This document shows, one piece after another, positions 49,336 through 58,696 of a stretch of DNA of 64,000 nucleotides. Position 1 is the first letter of the stretch. Every line of letters begins with the position of its first letter. The stretch is taken from assembly GCF_034497705.1 (NCBI RefSeq), contig NZ_JAXRUV010000001.1, forward strand, positions 372,001 to 436,000, read 5' to 3'. Both the position numbers and the translations under genes were made by a program. Source of the DNA: Marinococcus luteus_A. Lineage in GTDB: Bacteria; Bacillota; Bacilli; Bacillales; Marinococcaceae. The notes under the pieces were generated by a model, which saw nothing but the letters and a program-made list of their open reading frames with translations, was not told the origin of the DNA and ran no database searches.

Positions 49336-50796
49336 ATGCAAACAGCAGCCAAAAACGCATTTTCGAATTACATCAACGGTGAATGGGTAAAAGCGAGCAC
49401 CAATGAAGAGAGCACAAACAGAAACCCGGCCGACCTTAATGATGTTGTAGGCACCATTCAAAAATCAGGAGAAGAGGACCTCAATAAAGCTGTGGAAGCA
49501 GCGGATCAGGCCAAAAAATCCTGGGGCAAATTAGCTGGAGCCGAGCGCGGACAGTACTTATACAAAGTAGCGGAAAAAATTGAACAACGCAAGGATGAAA
49601 TTGCCGAATGCATGACCCGCGAAATGGGAAAAACACTCCCCGAAGCGAAGGGAGAAACGGCGCGCGGAGTAGCTATTCTCAGATACTATGCCGGGGAAGG
49701 GATGAGAAAAGTCGGGGATGTAATTCCATCATCAGACAAAGACGCATTAATGTTTACTACACGCGCACCGCTTGGTGTTGTAGGAGTTATTACACCCTGG
49801 AATTTTCCAGTAGCCATTCCGATGTGGAAATCGGCACCGGCGCTCATTTACGGTAACACCGTAGTTATAAAACCAGCAACGGAAGCTGCCTTAACCTGCG
49901 CGAAGCTGATGGAATGCTTTGCAGAAGCGGGCCTGCCGAACGGCGTGATTAATATGGTGACCGGTCCGGGCTCTGTAATCGGGCAGGGAATTGCCGAGCA
50001 CAGTAAAGTAAACGCACTGACATTTACGGGCTCGAATACCGTAGGGAAGAAACTCGGACAGATTGCTCTTTCCCGGGGTGCCAAGTATCAGCTGGAAATG
50101 GGCGGGAAAAACCCGGTTATCGTCGCAGAGGATGCGGATCTTGATTTAGCTGTGGACGCCACGATCAGCGGCGGCTTAAAATCCACTGGCCAAAAATGTA
50201 CAGCCACGAGCCGAGTTATTGTTCAAAGCAGCGTTTATGAAACGTTTAAAGAAAAACTGCTCGAAAAGGTGAAAGAAATTACCGTTGGGGACGGGCTGAA
50301 GGACGGCATCTGGATGGGACCAAGTGCCAGCGAGGCGCAATTAAATACTGTGCTTTCCTATATTGAGAAAGGAAAAGAGGAGGGCGGAGAACTTCTTTGT
50401 GGAGGCAGCCGGATTAAAGAAAATGGCTTTGACCAGGGGTATTTTGTAGAACCGACCGTTTTTGACAATATTACTTCTGATATGACTATCGCCCAGGAGG
50501 AAATATTCGGTCCCGTGCTTGCCTTAATGAAAGTAGAAAACCTTGAAGAAGGCATCGAGCTTGCAAATAACGTGGAGTACGGACTAAGTGCATCGATTTT
50601 CACCTCTAATGTCCAAAAAATGCTTTCTTTTATCGATGATATGGACGCCGGACTCGTGCGGGTGAACGCTGAAAGTGCAGGCGTTGAACTGCAGGCTCCG
50701 TTTGGCGGCATGAAGCAGTCCAGCTCGCATACAAGAGAACAGGGAGAGGCAGCGAAGGAATTTTTCACCGCCGTGAAGACAGTGTTTATTAAATAA
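49336..50796 (+). CDS. gucD: 2,5-dioxopentanoate (ketoglutarate semialdehyde) dehydrogenase
   Basis: This 486-residue NAD(P)-dependent aldehyde dehydrogenase oxidises 2,5-dioxopentanoate to 2-ketoglutarate, linking glucarate to the citric acid cycle. The fold is shown by ITPWNFPVAIPMWK, LTFTGSNTVGK, catalytic Glu in QLEMGGKNPV and catalytic Cys in STGQKCTATSR. Substrate is inferred from position between kdgD and the transporter, as in the B. subtilis ycb operon. Confidence 0.87.
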   Translation: MQTAAKNAFSNYINGEWVKASTNEESTNRNPADLNDVVGTIQKSGEEDLNKAVEAADQAKKSWGKLAGAERGQYLYKVAEKIEQRKDEIAECMTREMGKTLPEAKGETARGVAILRYYAGEGMRKVGDVIPSSDKDALMFTTRAPLGVVGVITPWNFPVAIPMWKSAPALIYGNTVVIKPATEAALTCAKLMECFAEAGLPNGVINMVTGPGSVIGQGIAEHSKVNALTFTGSNTVGKKLGQIALSRGAKYQLEMGGKNPVIVAEDADLDLAVDATISGGLKSTGQKCTATSRVIVQSSVYETFKEKLLEKVKEITVGDGLKDGIWMGPSASEAQLNTVLSYIEKGKEEGGELLCGGSRIKENGFDQGYFVEPTVFDNITSDMTIAQEEIFGPVLALMKVENLEEGIELANNVEYGLSASIFTSNVQKMLSFIDDMDAGLVRVNAESAGVELQAPFGGMKQSSSHTREQGEAAKEFFTAVKTVFIK

Positions 50797-50818
50797 AAAG
50801 GGGTTTCTCCCCTTTTTT
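50796..50818 (+). terminator. internal attenuator between gucD and tctC
   Basis: AAAAGGGG and CCCCTTTT pair across TTTCT and continue into T residues. It lies inside an apparently continuous operon and may lower transporter expression. Confidence 0.6.
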
Positions 50819-50827
50819 AAAGAATAA

Positions 50828-50841
50828 TGAAAGCGTTTTAA
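50828..50841 (+). promoter_or_regulatory. cre-like box upstream of tctC
   Basis: TGAAAGCGTTTTAA matches the cre consensus TGWAANCGNTNWCA except at one position. It could give carbon catabolite control of the transporter genes. Confidence 0.4.
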
Positions 50842-50865
50842 TAAAAATTTGAAGAGGTGAATGTG

Positions 50866-51933
50866 ATGAAAAAAATGATAGCTTTAGTATCTGTTGGTTC
50901 GATGGGATTTATGATGGCAGCCTGCGGGACAGGAGATTCAGGAGGGGAAGGAGAACAAACCAGCGGCCAGGAGGGCAGCACAAGCGTAGACCCGAACCGG
51001 GTACGTACTGTGATTGGTTCTTCCTCAACGGGGGGCGATACGTATCAAATTGCAGACGCGACCACACGTAACGTAGAAGACACCTTAGAGACAAATATGC
51101 AAGTGGATGCTGTGGGAGCGGACCGGGCATTCAGTGAATTATCCAATGCCAAAGATGACGGCAGCACCGCTATGTTTTTCCACGATATGGCTTATCTGGG
51201 TGTAGAATACGGAAGTTTTAGTGAAGAATATGATTTGGACAACTGGACAATTGGACCAATGGTGGCTACCAACCCGGGTAACGCGTTTCTGACTTCCGGA
51301 GACGCTCCGTATGACACGATGGCAGAATCGGCTGAATGGCTGGAAGAAAACCCGGATGAAGAGGTTACAGTAGCCCTTGAGGAAGGTGGAGTGTCAGAAA
51401 TCGTTTTTGACGGTTATTACCTCTGGGCGGAGGAAGAGTATGGCTCAGATGTGGCGGATCGGATTAAAGTATATGCTACCGGTTCCCAGGAGGATAAAAA
51501 CCAGGCTTTATGGGACGGTAACGCTGACATTATCCACGGTTCTATTGGGGCCAACCAGGAATATACGGAAGATGATGTTGATGACAACGTTGAAATGAAA
51601 TTTTTAGGGGTAACGACAGAAGAACGGGTCGATGGATATGATATTCCAACATTTGCGGAGCAGGGCATCAGTGTCGATGGAGAAGAATTTGTATTTGAAA
51701 AAGAATTTTTCTTCCTGCTTCCCAAAGACGTGGATGAAGATTACGTAAACGCATTAGATAACGGGGCCGCTGAACTTGCGGAAAGCGAAGAATTTGCCAA
51801 CGACTTAGATAAAAATACGTACAACGTCAATCACATGCCGTCTGATGAAGCAGAAGAGCATCTTGTCGAGAAGAGAAAAGAGATGCAGGATATTATAGAA
51901 AAAGCTCCAGATATTAATGATTTGACTAAATAG
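50866..51933 (+). CDS. tctC: tripartite tricarboxylate transporter solute-binding lipoprotein TctC
   Basis: This 355-residue protein has a lipoprotein signal ending MMAACG (Cys20) and the TctC core (VIGSSSTGGDTYQIAD, then ALEEGGVSEIVFDGYY). TctC proteins capture carboxylic acids for a TctA/TctB permease. The mature protein is extremely rich in Asp and Glu. ATG 50866 follows GAGGTG. Position in the operon indicates D-glucarate or galactarate as ligand. Confidence 0.82.
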   Translation: MKKMIALVSVGSMGFMMAACGTGDSGGEGEQTSGQEGSTSVDPNRVRTVIGSSSTGGDTYQIADATTRNVEDTLETNMQVDAVGADRAFSELSNAKDDGSTAMFFHDMAYLGVEYGSFSEEYDLDNWTIGPMVATNPGNAFLTSGDAPYDTMAESAEWLEENPDEEVTVALEEGGVSEIVFDGYYLWAEEEYGSDVADRIKVYATGSQEDKNQALWDGNADIIHGSIGANQEYTEDDVDDNVEMKFLGVTTEERVDGYDIPTFAEQGISVDGEEFVFEKEFFFLLPKDVDEDYVNALDNGAAELAESEEFANDLDKNTYNVNHMPSDEAEEHLVEKRKEMQDIIEKAPDINDLTK

Positions 51934-51995
51934 TTCAAAATAGGGGGCTGTATTTAAAAACGATTACAGCCCCGTATTATAAAGGAGGCCTGTTC

Positions 51996-52403
51996 ATGAT
52001 CCCTGCATTTTTCACGATGAATATGTCGTTTGATGAATATCATTTAATTTTTCCACGAATTATTATCAGCCTACTGATCATTCTGGCGGTAGTCATAGTT
52101 ATTCAAAAAATAATAAAAATGATAAGAAAGAAGGAGAAACGTTCCTTTTCGTTTCGTTTTTTTTCAGAAAATTATGATGCAATGAAATTTTATGGGACGC
52201 TGCTGTTGCTGTTGCTTTATCCACTAGCACTCGGGTTAATAGGCTTCCTGCCTGCCAGTATTTTGTTCATGTTTGCCATAACGGTATTGTATGCTGGTAA
52301 TTTCAATAAAAAAACAATTATTGTATCTATATCAAATTCGCTCCTGGCTTCTATTGCGGTTTGGTATGTATTCGGCCGACTGTTTGAAATAACTTTACCT
52401 TAA
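51996..52403 (+). CDS. tctB: tripartite tricarboxylate transporter small permease TctB
   Basis: This 135-residue membrane protein has four helices (IIISLLIILAVVIVIQKII, LLLLLLYPLALGLIGFLP, SILFMFAITVLYAG and a final SNSLLASIAVWYVFGRLF) in the TctB layout. AAAGGAGG precedes the ATG. It sits between tctC and tctA. Confidence 0.82.
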   Translation: MIPAFFTMNMSFDEYHLIFPRIIISLLIILAVVIVIQKIIKMIRKKEKRSFSFRFFSENYDAMKFYGTLLLLLLYPLALGLIGFLPASILFMFAITVLYAGNFNKKTIIVSISNSLLASIAVWYVFGRLFEITLP

Positions 52404-52416
52404 GGAGGGGAGTGGC

Positions 52417-53916
52417 ATGCTTGCTTTTGAAATAATCACCCCTACCACGATTCTGCTATGTTTTTTAGGTGTATTTATTGGAATTATTATGGGCGCGATT
52501 CCTGGCATGACAGCTACGATGGCTATTGCCATCTTTTTACCGCTCACTTATGTCCTGGAAATGGTCGACTCCATTGGTCTATTGATTGGGTTATATGTTG
52601 GCGGCATCAGTGGCGGTTTGGTCCCGGCCATCCTGCTGAACATACCTGGTACACCTTCTTCACTCTGTACTACGTTTGACGGTTACCCCATGACCCAAAA
52701 GGGAGAGGGAGAAAAAGCGCTAAAAATCGGCATTACGGCTTCTATCATTGGCGGTTTTTTTAGTTTAACCATACTATATTTATTTGCTCCTTTTCTTGCT
52801 TCAATTGCTATCGATTTTTCGTCTGTAGATAAGTTTTTAATTATCGTTTTTGCCTTGACCATCATTGCCTCAATTACCAAGGGAGGACTTCTTGCAGGTA
52901 TTTTCAGCGGTATTTTAGGGATTTTTATCAGTTTGATCGGGCGGTTTCCCGACAATAACGAGATGCGCTTAATGCCTCCCGGATTAGAAGAGCAACTGGT
53001 GTACGGATTTTCTCTGCTCCCTGTATTGATCGGTCTGTTTGCTATAGGACAGATCCTGCAGGAAGCAGAAGACGGGATGAAGCCTGCTACGCACCAGAAG
53101 AAAGACCTTAATAAGCCAAAGCAGGGGAAAAAGTTCAGCTTGAAGATTTTTAACGGTCAATACATTAATATTATCCGTTCCTCCTTTCTCGGTACTTTTA
53201 TCGGGATGCTCCCAGGGGTGGGAGGGAGCGCAGCTTCAATTACTGCATATTCGCAAACGAAAAGCTTTTCCAAACATCCTGAACGCATGGGAACAGGGGA
53301 GCCAGAAGGGATCATTTCAAGTGAATCGGCCAACAATGGATTAATCGGCGGAGCTTTAATTCCATTACTCACACTGGGGATCCCCGGCGATAGCACTACT
53401 GCTATTTTAATAGGGGCCTTTCTGCTGCAAGGAATTGAAATAGGCCCGTTGTTTATTTCCTCTAATCCGGATTTATGGAGTGGCATCATCATCTCCCTGG
53501 TCATTGCGAATATTGTGATGTTTGTCTTGATGTTTTTCTCAATAAAATATTTTGCAAAAATCGTGTTTATTCCAAAGCATATCATTTTCCCTATTATCAT
53601 TATTATGTGTGTAGTTGGTTCCTATGCGATTAACAACGGGGTTATGTTTGATGTTTGGACCTTGTTGATCTTCGGTCTGTTAGGATACATTTTTCCTAAA
53701 ATAGGCATTCAGATTGCTCCATTTTTGATAGGTTTTATCCTCGGCATGGAGGCCGAGAAATATTTCATCGACAGTTTGAAAGGAAGCGGTGGCGACCTTT
53801 CTGTATTCTTTACACAAGGCCCAATTGCAATTGTACTTTGGATCTTGATCATTGGTTCGCTGGCTTACGCAATTGTAGATAATCAGAAATCAAAGAAAAA
53901 TCAGGCAAGCACGTAA
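52417..53916 (+). CDS. tctA: tripartite tricarboxylate transporter large permease TctA
   Basis: This 499-residue permease has about 12 helices and both TctA signatures: IIMGAIPGMTATMAIAIFLP near residue 23 and FIGMLPGVGGSAASITAYSQ near residue 263, the repeated substrate loops. It starts 13 bases after tctB. Together the three proteins import a sugar diacid in place of the major-facilitator GudP found in B. subtilis. Confidence 0.9.
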   Translation: MLAFEIITPTTILLCFLGVFIGIIMGAIPGMTATMAIAIFLPLTYVLEMVDSIGLLIGLYVGGISGGLVPAILLNIPGTPSSLCTTFDGYPMTQKGEGEKALKIGITASIIGGFFSLTILYLFAPFLASIAIDFSSVDKFLIIVFALTIIASITKGGLLAGIFSGILGIFISLIGRFPDNNEMRLMPPGLEEQLVYGFSLLPVLIGLFAIGQILQEAEDGMKPATHQKKDLNKPKQGKKFSLKIFNGQYINIIRSSFLGTFIGMLPGVGGSAASITAYSQTKSFSKHPERMGTGEPEGIISSESANNGLIGGALIPLLTLGIPGDSTTAILIGAFLLQGIEIGPLFISSNPDLWSGIIISLVIANIVMFVLMFFSIKYFAKIVFIPKHIIFPIIIIMCVVGSYAINNGVMFDVWTLLIFGLLGYIFPKIGIQIAPFLIGFILGMEAEKYFIDSLKGSGGDLSVFFTQGPIAIVLWILIIGSLAYAIVDNQKSKKNQAST

Positions 53917-53948
53917 ATGACAAGATAAATTGATAGGAGTGGATACCA

Positions 53949-55301
53949 ATGCATACGAAAAATGAAACGCAAACGCAGGCTCCAACGATCCAGGAAATAC
54001 AGGTTTTTCCGGTCGCTGGCCGTGACAGCATGCTGCTTAACCTGAGCGGTGCTCACGGCCCGTTTTTCACAAGAAATATTGTTATTCTTAAAGACAGTAA
54101 TGGCAACACTGGCGTTGGGGAAGTGCCTGGCGGAGAAAACATTACGCAGACGTTAAGAGATTCGGAGCAATTACTTTTAGGCGCCCCGATCGGGGACTAC
54201 AAAAATATCCTGAAGCGGATCCAGGAATCTTTCGAGGACCGGGATTCCGGCGGCCGCGGGCTGCAAACCTTCGACTTACGGGTGACCATTCATGCTGTCA
54301 CTGCTATAGAATCGGCGCTTCTGGACCTGCTCGGCCAATTTCTGCAGGTTCCGGTAGCTGCGCTGCTTGGTGAAGGCCAGCAGCGGGAAAGCGTACAGAC
54401 CCTGGGATATTTATTTTATGTAGGGGACCGCAGAAAAACGAATATGCCCTACGTACATGAACAAAACGCCGAAGACGAATGGTTTCGCCTCCGCCGCGAG
54501 GAAGCGTTAACTCCGAAAGCGATTGTCCGTTTAGCTGAAGCAGCATACGAGAAGTACGGCTTTCAGGACTTCAAACTGAAAGGCGGAGTGTTGGAGGGCG
54601 CCGAAGAAATGGCAGCTGTTCAGGCGCTGGCAGAAAGATTTCCGGAAGCACGGATAACGCTGGATCCCAATGGGGCCTGGTCTCTGGAAGAAGCCATTCG
54701 GCTGTGCAAGGGGCAGCATGAAGTACTGGCTTACGCCGAGGACCCGTGCGGAGCAGAGGATGGTTTTTCTGCGAGGGAAGTGATGTCTGAATTCCGAACA
54801 GCTACCGGCCTGCCGACAGCGACGAACATGATAGCTACAGACTGGAGACAAATGGGACATGCCGTTCAATTAAAAGCTGTCGATATTCCATTGGCCGATC
54901 CCCATTTCTGGACGATGCAGGGCTCGGTTCGTGTAGCACAGATGTGTCGGGACTGGGGGCTGACATGGGGCTCCCACTCCAATAACCACTTTGACATCTC
55001 GCTTGCCATGTTTACTCACGTAGCTGCAGCTGCTCCTGGGACAATCACACCTATCGATACGCATTGGATATGGCAGGACGGCCAGGGACTGACAAAAAAG
55101 CCGTTTCAAATTGAAGACGGAAGAATCAAAGTACCGGAAAAACCCGGGCTGGGCGTAGAAATCGATATGGAAAAAATTATCGAAGGAAATGAGCTTTACG
55201 AGCAGCAGAACCTCGGTGGTCGCGACGATGCAGCTGCCATGCAGTTTTTAATTCCCGATTGGAGTTATGATCCGAAAAGGCCTTGTTTGGTGCGTGAATA
55301 G
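53949..55301 (+). CDS. gudD: glucarate dehydratase
   Basis: GudD dehydrates D-glucarate to 5-keto-4-deoxyglucarate. The 450-residue enolase-superfamily enzyme has the catalytic Lys in DFKLKGGVLEG, metal ligands in ITLDPNGAW, AYAEDPCG and NMIATDWRQ, and catalytic His in SHSNNHFDISLA. Length matches the family. TAGGAGTG precedes the ATG. It closes the operon at a strong terminator. Confidence 0.92.
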   Translation: MHTKNETQTQAPTIQEIQVFPVAGRDSMLLNLSGAHGPFFTRNIVILKDSNGNTGVGEVPGGENITQTLRDSEQLLLGAPIGDYKNILKRIQESFEDRDSGGRGLQTFDLRVTIHAVTAIESALLDLLGQFLQVPVAALLGEGQQRESVQTLGYLFYVGDRRKTNMPYVHEQNAEDEWFRLRREEALTPKAIVRLAEAAYEKYGFQDFKLKGGVLEGAEEMAAVQALAERFPEARITLDPNGAWSLEEAIRLCKGQHEVLAYAEDPCGAEDGFSAREVMSEFRTATGLPTATNMIATDWRQMGHAVQLKAVDIPLADPHFWTMQGSVRVAQMCRDWGLTWGSHSNNHFDISLAMFTHVAAAAPGTITPIDTHWIWQDGQGLTKKPFQIEDGRIKVPEKPGLGVEIDMEKIIEGNELYEQQNLGGRDDAAAMQFLIPDWSYDPKRPCLVRE

Positions 55302-55342
55302 TCAACGGCAACTTAGAGAAAGTAACATATTAAAAAAGCTGG

Positions 55343-55393
55343 AAAGCATAAAAAAGGACATCCGGAATTAATCTGGACTGTCCTTTTTATGCT
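55343..55393. terminator. bidirectional terminator between gudD and the PHP gene
   Basis: AAGCATAAAAAGGACA and TGTCCTTTTTATGCTT with an inner stem form a hairpin of more than 20 bp; it serves both convergent operons. Confidence 0.8.
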
Positions 55394-55412
55394 TAGGAGA
55401 GCTTAATTAGTT

Positions 55413-56165
55413 TTATGCCTGAGAATACTCAAGCTTGAGCATCTTCTTAATATATTTGGCTGCCCGGACCTTCGTCTGGAGAGCCGGGGAAAGCGTGACG
55501 TGAAAATTACGGGAAGAAAGTGCGGCTTTTAACTCTTTCACCGTGTCACATTCAGGAAATTCATTTACTACTGCGCCGTACTGGAAAAATTGGTGTGTGT
55601 CACTTCCGCCGACAGCGGGGGCGTGATAGCGGGCGGCAAAGTCCTCAACCTGTTGCTTCATCATTTCCCCGTATTTGTACAGATCCTTTCCGTTTATATC
55701 AAACGCGTCAAACTGATTTAATATTGCTTGTTCATGGTGCGTCCAGGGCGTTGAGACCCTGAATGGATGGGCGGCTATTTTAAGAACAGGGAGGTTTTTG
55801 AGAAAGTCTGTCAGCTCATGAACGGGGATAAACCGGCCTTCTTCTTTATGTCCGCCCAGTCTTTTGCGGATAAGCCGGATATGGTCGCGGTCAGCTATGA
55901 CTAAAAAATGGCCGTTCTCTGCCACGTCAATTTCGATTCCGGGAAAAACCCTTACGCCATTCACAAGGTAGCAGTCCCCGGTATATGGAAAATGGGCGTC
56001 GAGCATATTATAAATCTCGTGAAAATTCACAGCGTTAAAGTGTTCGGTTAAAGCGATGGCATCAAGTCCGCTCTGTTTTGCTTCGTCCATTTTTTCAAGC
56101 AGCTCTTCAAGTGTCACCGCTATGGTTTTGGATAAATTTACATGCGTATGGAAATCAATTTTCAT
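55413..56165 (-). CDS. PHP-domain metal-dependent hydrolase
   Basis: This 250-residue protein has the four PHP motifs: DFHTHVNLS at the N-terminus, ALTEHFNAVNFHE, KIAAHPFRVS and GGSDTHQFF, which bind two or three metal ions. PHP enzymes remove phosphate from small molecules such as histidinol phosphate or from nucleotides. It is the last gene of the ECF unit, 13 bases after ecfT. Nothing in the sequence gives the substrate; the phosphosugar-type RpiR regulator next door makes a phosphoester plausible. Confidence 0.85.
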   Translation of the reverse strand: MKIDFHTHVNLSKTIAVTLEELLEKMDEAKQSGLDAIALTEHFNAVNFHEIYNMLDAHFPYTGDCYLVNGVRVFPGIEIDVAENGHFLVIADRDHIRLIRKRLGGHKEEGRFIPVHELTDFLKNLPVLKIAAHPFRVSTPWTHHEQAILNQFDAFDINGKDLYKYGEMMKQQVEDFAARYHAPAVGGSDTHQFFQYGAVVNEFPECDTVKELKAALSSRNFHVTLSPALQTKVRAAKYIKKMLKLEYSQA

Positions 56166-56178
56166 AGAAACCGCTCCT

Positions 56179-57006
56179 TTATAGTAAATAGTGCCAGTGG
56201 CCGCCGAGGTGAATCACGATGAGCAGCAGGGCGTTAATGCCAATGAAAAGATGCTCGCGGGACCCAAAGGTCAGATGGGAGAGCTTCTGTTTCTTTGCTT
56301 CGCTGCTATGAAGCGAGTAGGAAAAGCCGCGAACCTCTAGAGCCTCGACAGTAGTGCGTGTTCGTTTGGCTGTATTAAGCATCATCGGATAGAATGCTTT
56401 TACGACGATAACGGTATAGTAATAAATGATGCGCCACTTGAGAAAGCCATGACTCTGAGGCGCTTTTCCGCGCAGGCGGAACGACTGGATGATCTGCTGG
56501 TATTCATCCATCAGGATAGGAAGCATCCGGTAGCCGTATGATACGGCAAAGCTGAACTGGGCCGGGACGCCGAAGCTGAGCAGGGCATCACTCAGCTTTT
56601 CCGGATCCATGCTTGCGAATGCTGCGACGCTTGCTATAGACATAATGCTGATCTTAAATGTCAATATGAGAAGAGAGGTGTAAGCCTCCACATCCCCTCC
56701 CAAAAGAAAGACCACTAAAAAGATGTATCCCAGCTCACTGAGAATCCCAATGGACAATAAAAAGATAATCAGCGGGCTGACACGGGTGATAACCGCTAAC
56801 ACAGACGTGTAAAGCATGAGCCCGAGTAAAATAAATATATTAAAGGTAAACCAGGGCAAAAGACTGACGATGAAATACCAGATGATGACTGTACGTGGGT
56901 CCACCTGGCCCAGGTATGTTTCTTTTTTTCCATAAGCTGTTTTCAGCAGCTCCAGCTTAATCCATTCGATGTTATACGTTTTTTTTAATTTATCAATTAA
57001 CTCCAT
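56179..57006 (-). CDS. ecfT: ECF transporter transmembrane component EcfT
   Basis: This 275-residue membrane protein has five or six helices and the two coupling motifs of EcfT: SFRLRGKAPQSHG (Ala-Arg-Gly-like, about 166-178) and TTVEALEVRGFSYS (about 224-237), which contact the ATPases. Its start overlaps the ATPase gene by 14 bases. Confidence 0.87.
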   Translation of the reverse strand: MELIDKLKKTYNIEWIKLELLKTAYGKKETYLGQVDPRTVIIWYFIVSLLPWFTFNIFILLGLMLYTSVLAVITRVSPLIIFLLSIGILSELGYIFLVVFLLGGDVEAYTSLLILTFKISIMSIASVAAFASMDPEKLSDALLSFGVPAQFSFAVSYGYRMLPILMDEYQQIIQSFRLRGKAPQSHGFLKWRIIYYYTVIVVKAFYPMMLNTAKRTRTTVEALEVRGFSYSLHSSEAKKQKLSHLTFGSREHLFIGINALLLIVIHLGGHWHYLL

Positions 57007-58696
57007 GAGCAGCTTCTTCCTTTATCCAGTTTGTAAATTCACCAACAGAAAGAGGAGGCGGTTCGATGTCGAGTTCCAGCGCCAGCTGTACAATTTGAGG
57101 AGGGACGAGGCCCGCCTGCTTCCAAATGGTTTTATTTTTAAACAAATCTTTGGGATGGCCGTCGAAGATAAATGCTCCGTGGTCCATTACGATAACTCTG
57201 TCCGCCCATTCGGCGACCAGCTCCATATCGTGTGTCGCAATCATTACGGTCTTTACGGTATTCATTTGTTTGAGAATCCGCACGAGCTCCTTACGGCTCT
57301 GCACATCGAGGCTCGCCGTTGGTTCGTCGAGCATTAGAAGGAGGGGTTCGGATGCGAGTCCGACAGCCATGGAAGCTCTGCGCTGCTGGCCGCCGCTCAA
57401 AAGCCTTCCATCTTTGTCGAGCACTTCTTCCAGGCGAAATGACTGGATCAGCTGCTGGATAAAGGTATCATCGTTTCTCCCACGGGAGCGGTGATGAAAA
57501 TGCAAATCATTATATATGGAATCCTGGATGAACATTTCCTCAGGGTTTTGAAATATATACGATACGGCTTCTGCGAGCTGCTCCAGGGATTTCTTTTGTA
57601 CTGTATCAGCGTGAATATCCCAAACGCCGTCCGTTGGTTTAATCATTCCTGTAAAGCACTTCATTAATGTCGTTTTGCCGGCGCCGTTCGTGCCTACGAG
57701 CGCAATCCTTTCATCGGGATAAAAGGAAGCGGACAAGCTGCTTAAAATATCTTTCCTGCCGCTGCTTATCGTTTTGGCGGAATAAGAAAGCCGGTTCATC
57801 GTAATAAGCGGCTGCTTTTCAGGTATATTATGTTCCAATTGCACTTTGGGACGGAGCGGCGAATGGATTTTCTGTCTGAAATAGGCGCGCCCTTCACCGA
57901 TTGTAATAGGAAAATTATTATTCACACCCGTATTCATATTTATGGCAGCCTGCGTCACCTGAGGAGGGAAAATATCTCTTGCCGTTAAATCATGAATCTG
58001 TAAAAGCCCCTCTTTTACCGGAAGATTCCATAGCACCCGTCCGTGATCGACGAGCAGCACCCTCGAGCAGAAATCGGCAATAAATTCGGTGTGGTGTTCG
58101 ATGACGATAATGGTTTTATCGTAATCTGTCTGCAGCTTCTGCAGACGTTGATAAATGTCCCTGGCATGATGAGGATCTAGCTGGGCAGCGGGTTCATCAA
58201 TAAGCAGAATGTCCGGATCGAGCGCGAGGACGCCGGCAATTGCCGTTAAATGCTTCTGGCCCCCGCTCAGCTGCCAGATGCTCTGGTCCCGGAGATGGTG
58301 GATTCCCAGGGCGTCGAGCGCCCATTCAGCCTTCTCCATAAACGCCGGGTCCCCGAAGTTTAAGGGGGCGAACGCTACGTCATCGAGCACGGTTGGCCGC
58401 ATCAACTGATTTTCAAAATCCTGATAGACGTATCCGACAGTGTGGCTCATTTCAGATACCGTCGTTTGGGAAACTGGCTGACCGTCCACGGTGATTTCCC
58501 CGGAAAATGCGCCGGTATAGTAGTTGGGAATCAGGCCGTTGATGGTTTTGCAGAGTGTTGTTTTGCCGCTCCCGTTGCCGCCGATCACCGCGGTGAACTC
58601 TCCTTTTTCTATCGAAAAATCCGCGCCGTTTAATACGTACTCAGAGGCACCGGGATATTTAAAATGAACATTCACAGCCTCAATAATGGCACTCAT
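56993..58696 (-). CDS. ecfA: ECF transporter fused double ATPase
   Basis: This 567-residue protein joins two ABC domains in one chain. Domain 1 has Walker A GGNGSGKTT (about 39-47), signature LSGGQKHLTAIAG and Walker B ILLIDEPAAQLDP. Domain 2 has Walker A GTNGAGKTT, LSGGQQRRASMAVG, LLMLDEPTASLD and the ATHD switch. Fused EcfA1A2 proteins of YkoD type occur in dedicated (group I) systems. It overlaps the S-component gene by four bases. Confidence 0.9.
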   Translation of the reverse strand: MSAIIEAVNVHFKYPGASEYVLNGADFSIEKGEFTAVIGGNGSGKTTLCKTINGLIPNYYTGAFSGEITVDGQPVSQTTVSEMSHTVGYVYQDFENQLMRPTVLDDVAFAPLNFGDPAFMEKAEWALDALGIHHLRDQSIWQLSGGQKHLTAIAGVLALDPDILLIDEPAAQLDPHHARDIYQRLQKLQTDYDKTIIVIEHHTEFIADFCSRVLLVDHGRVLWNLPVKEGLLQIHDLTARDIFPPQVTQAAINMNTGVNNNFPITIGEGRAYFRQKIHSPLRPKVQLEHNIPEKQPLITMNRLSYSAKTISSGRKDILSSLSASFYPDERIALVGTNGAGKTTLMKCFTGMIKPTDGVWDIHADTVQKKSLEQLAEAVSYIFQNPEEMFIQDSIYNDLHFHHRSRGRNDDTFIQQLIQSFRLEEVLDKDGRLLSGGQQRRASMAVGLASEPLLLMLDEPTASLDVQSRKELVRILKQMNTVKTVMIATHDMELVAEWADRVIVMDHGAFIFDGHPKDLFKNKTIWKQAGLVPPQIVQLALELDIEPPPLSVGEFTNWIKEEAAHGVN

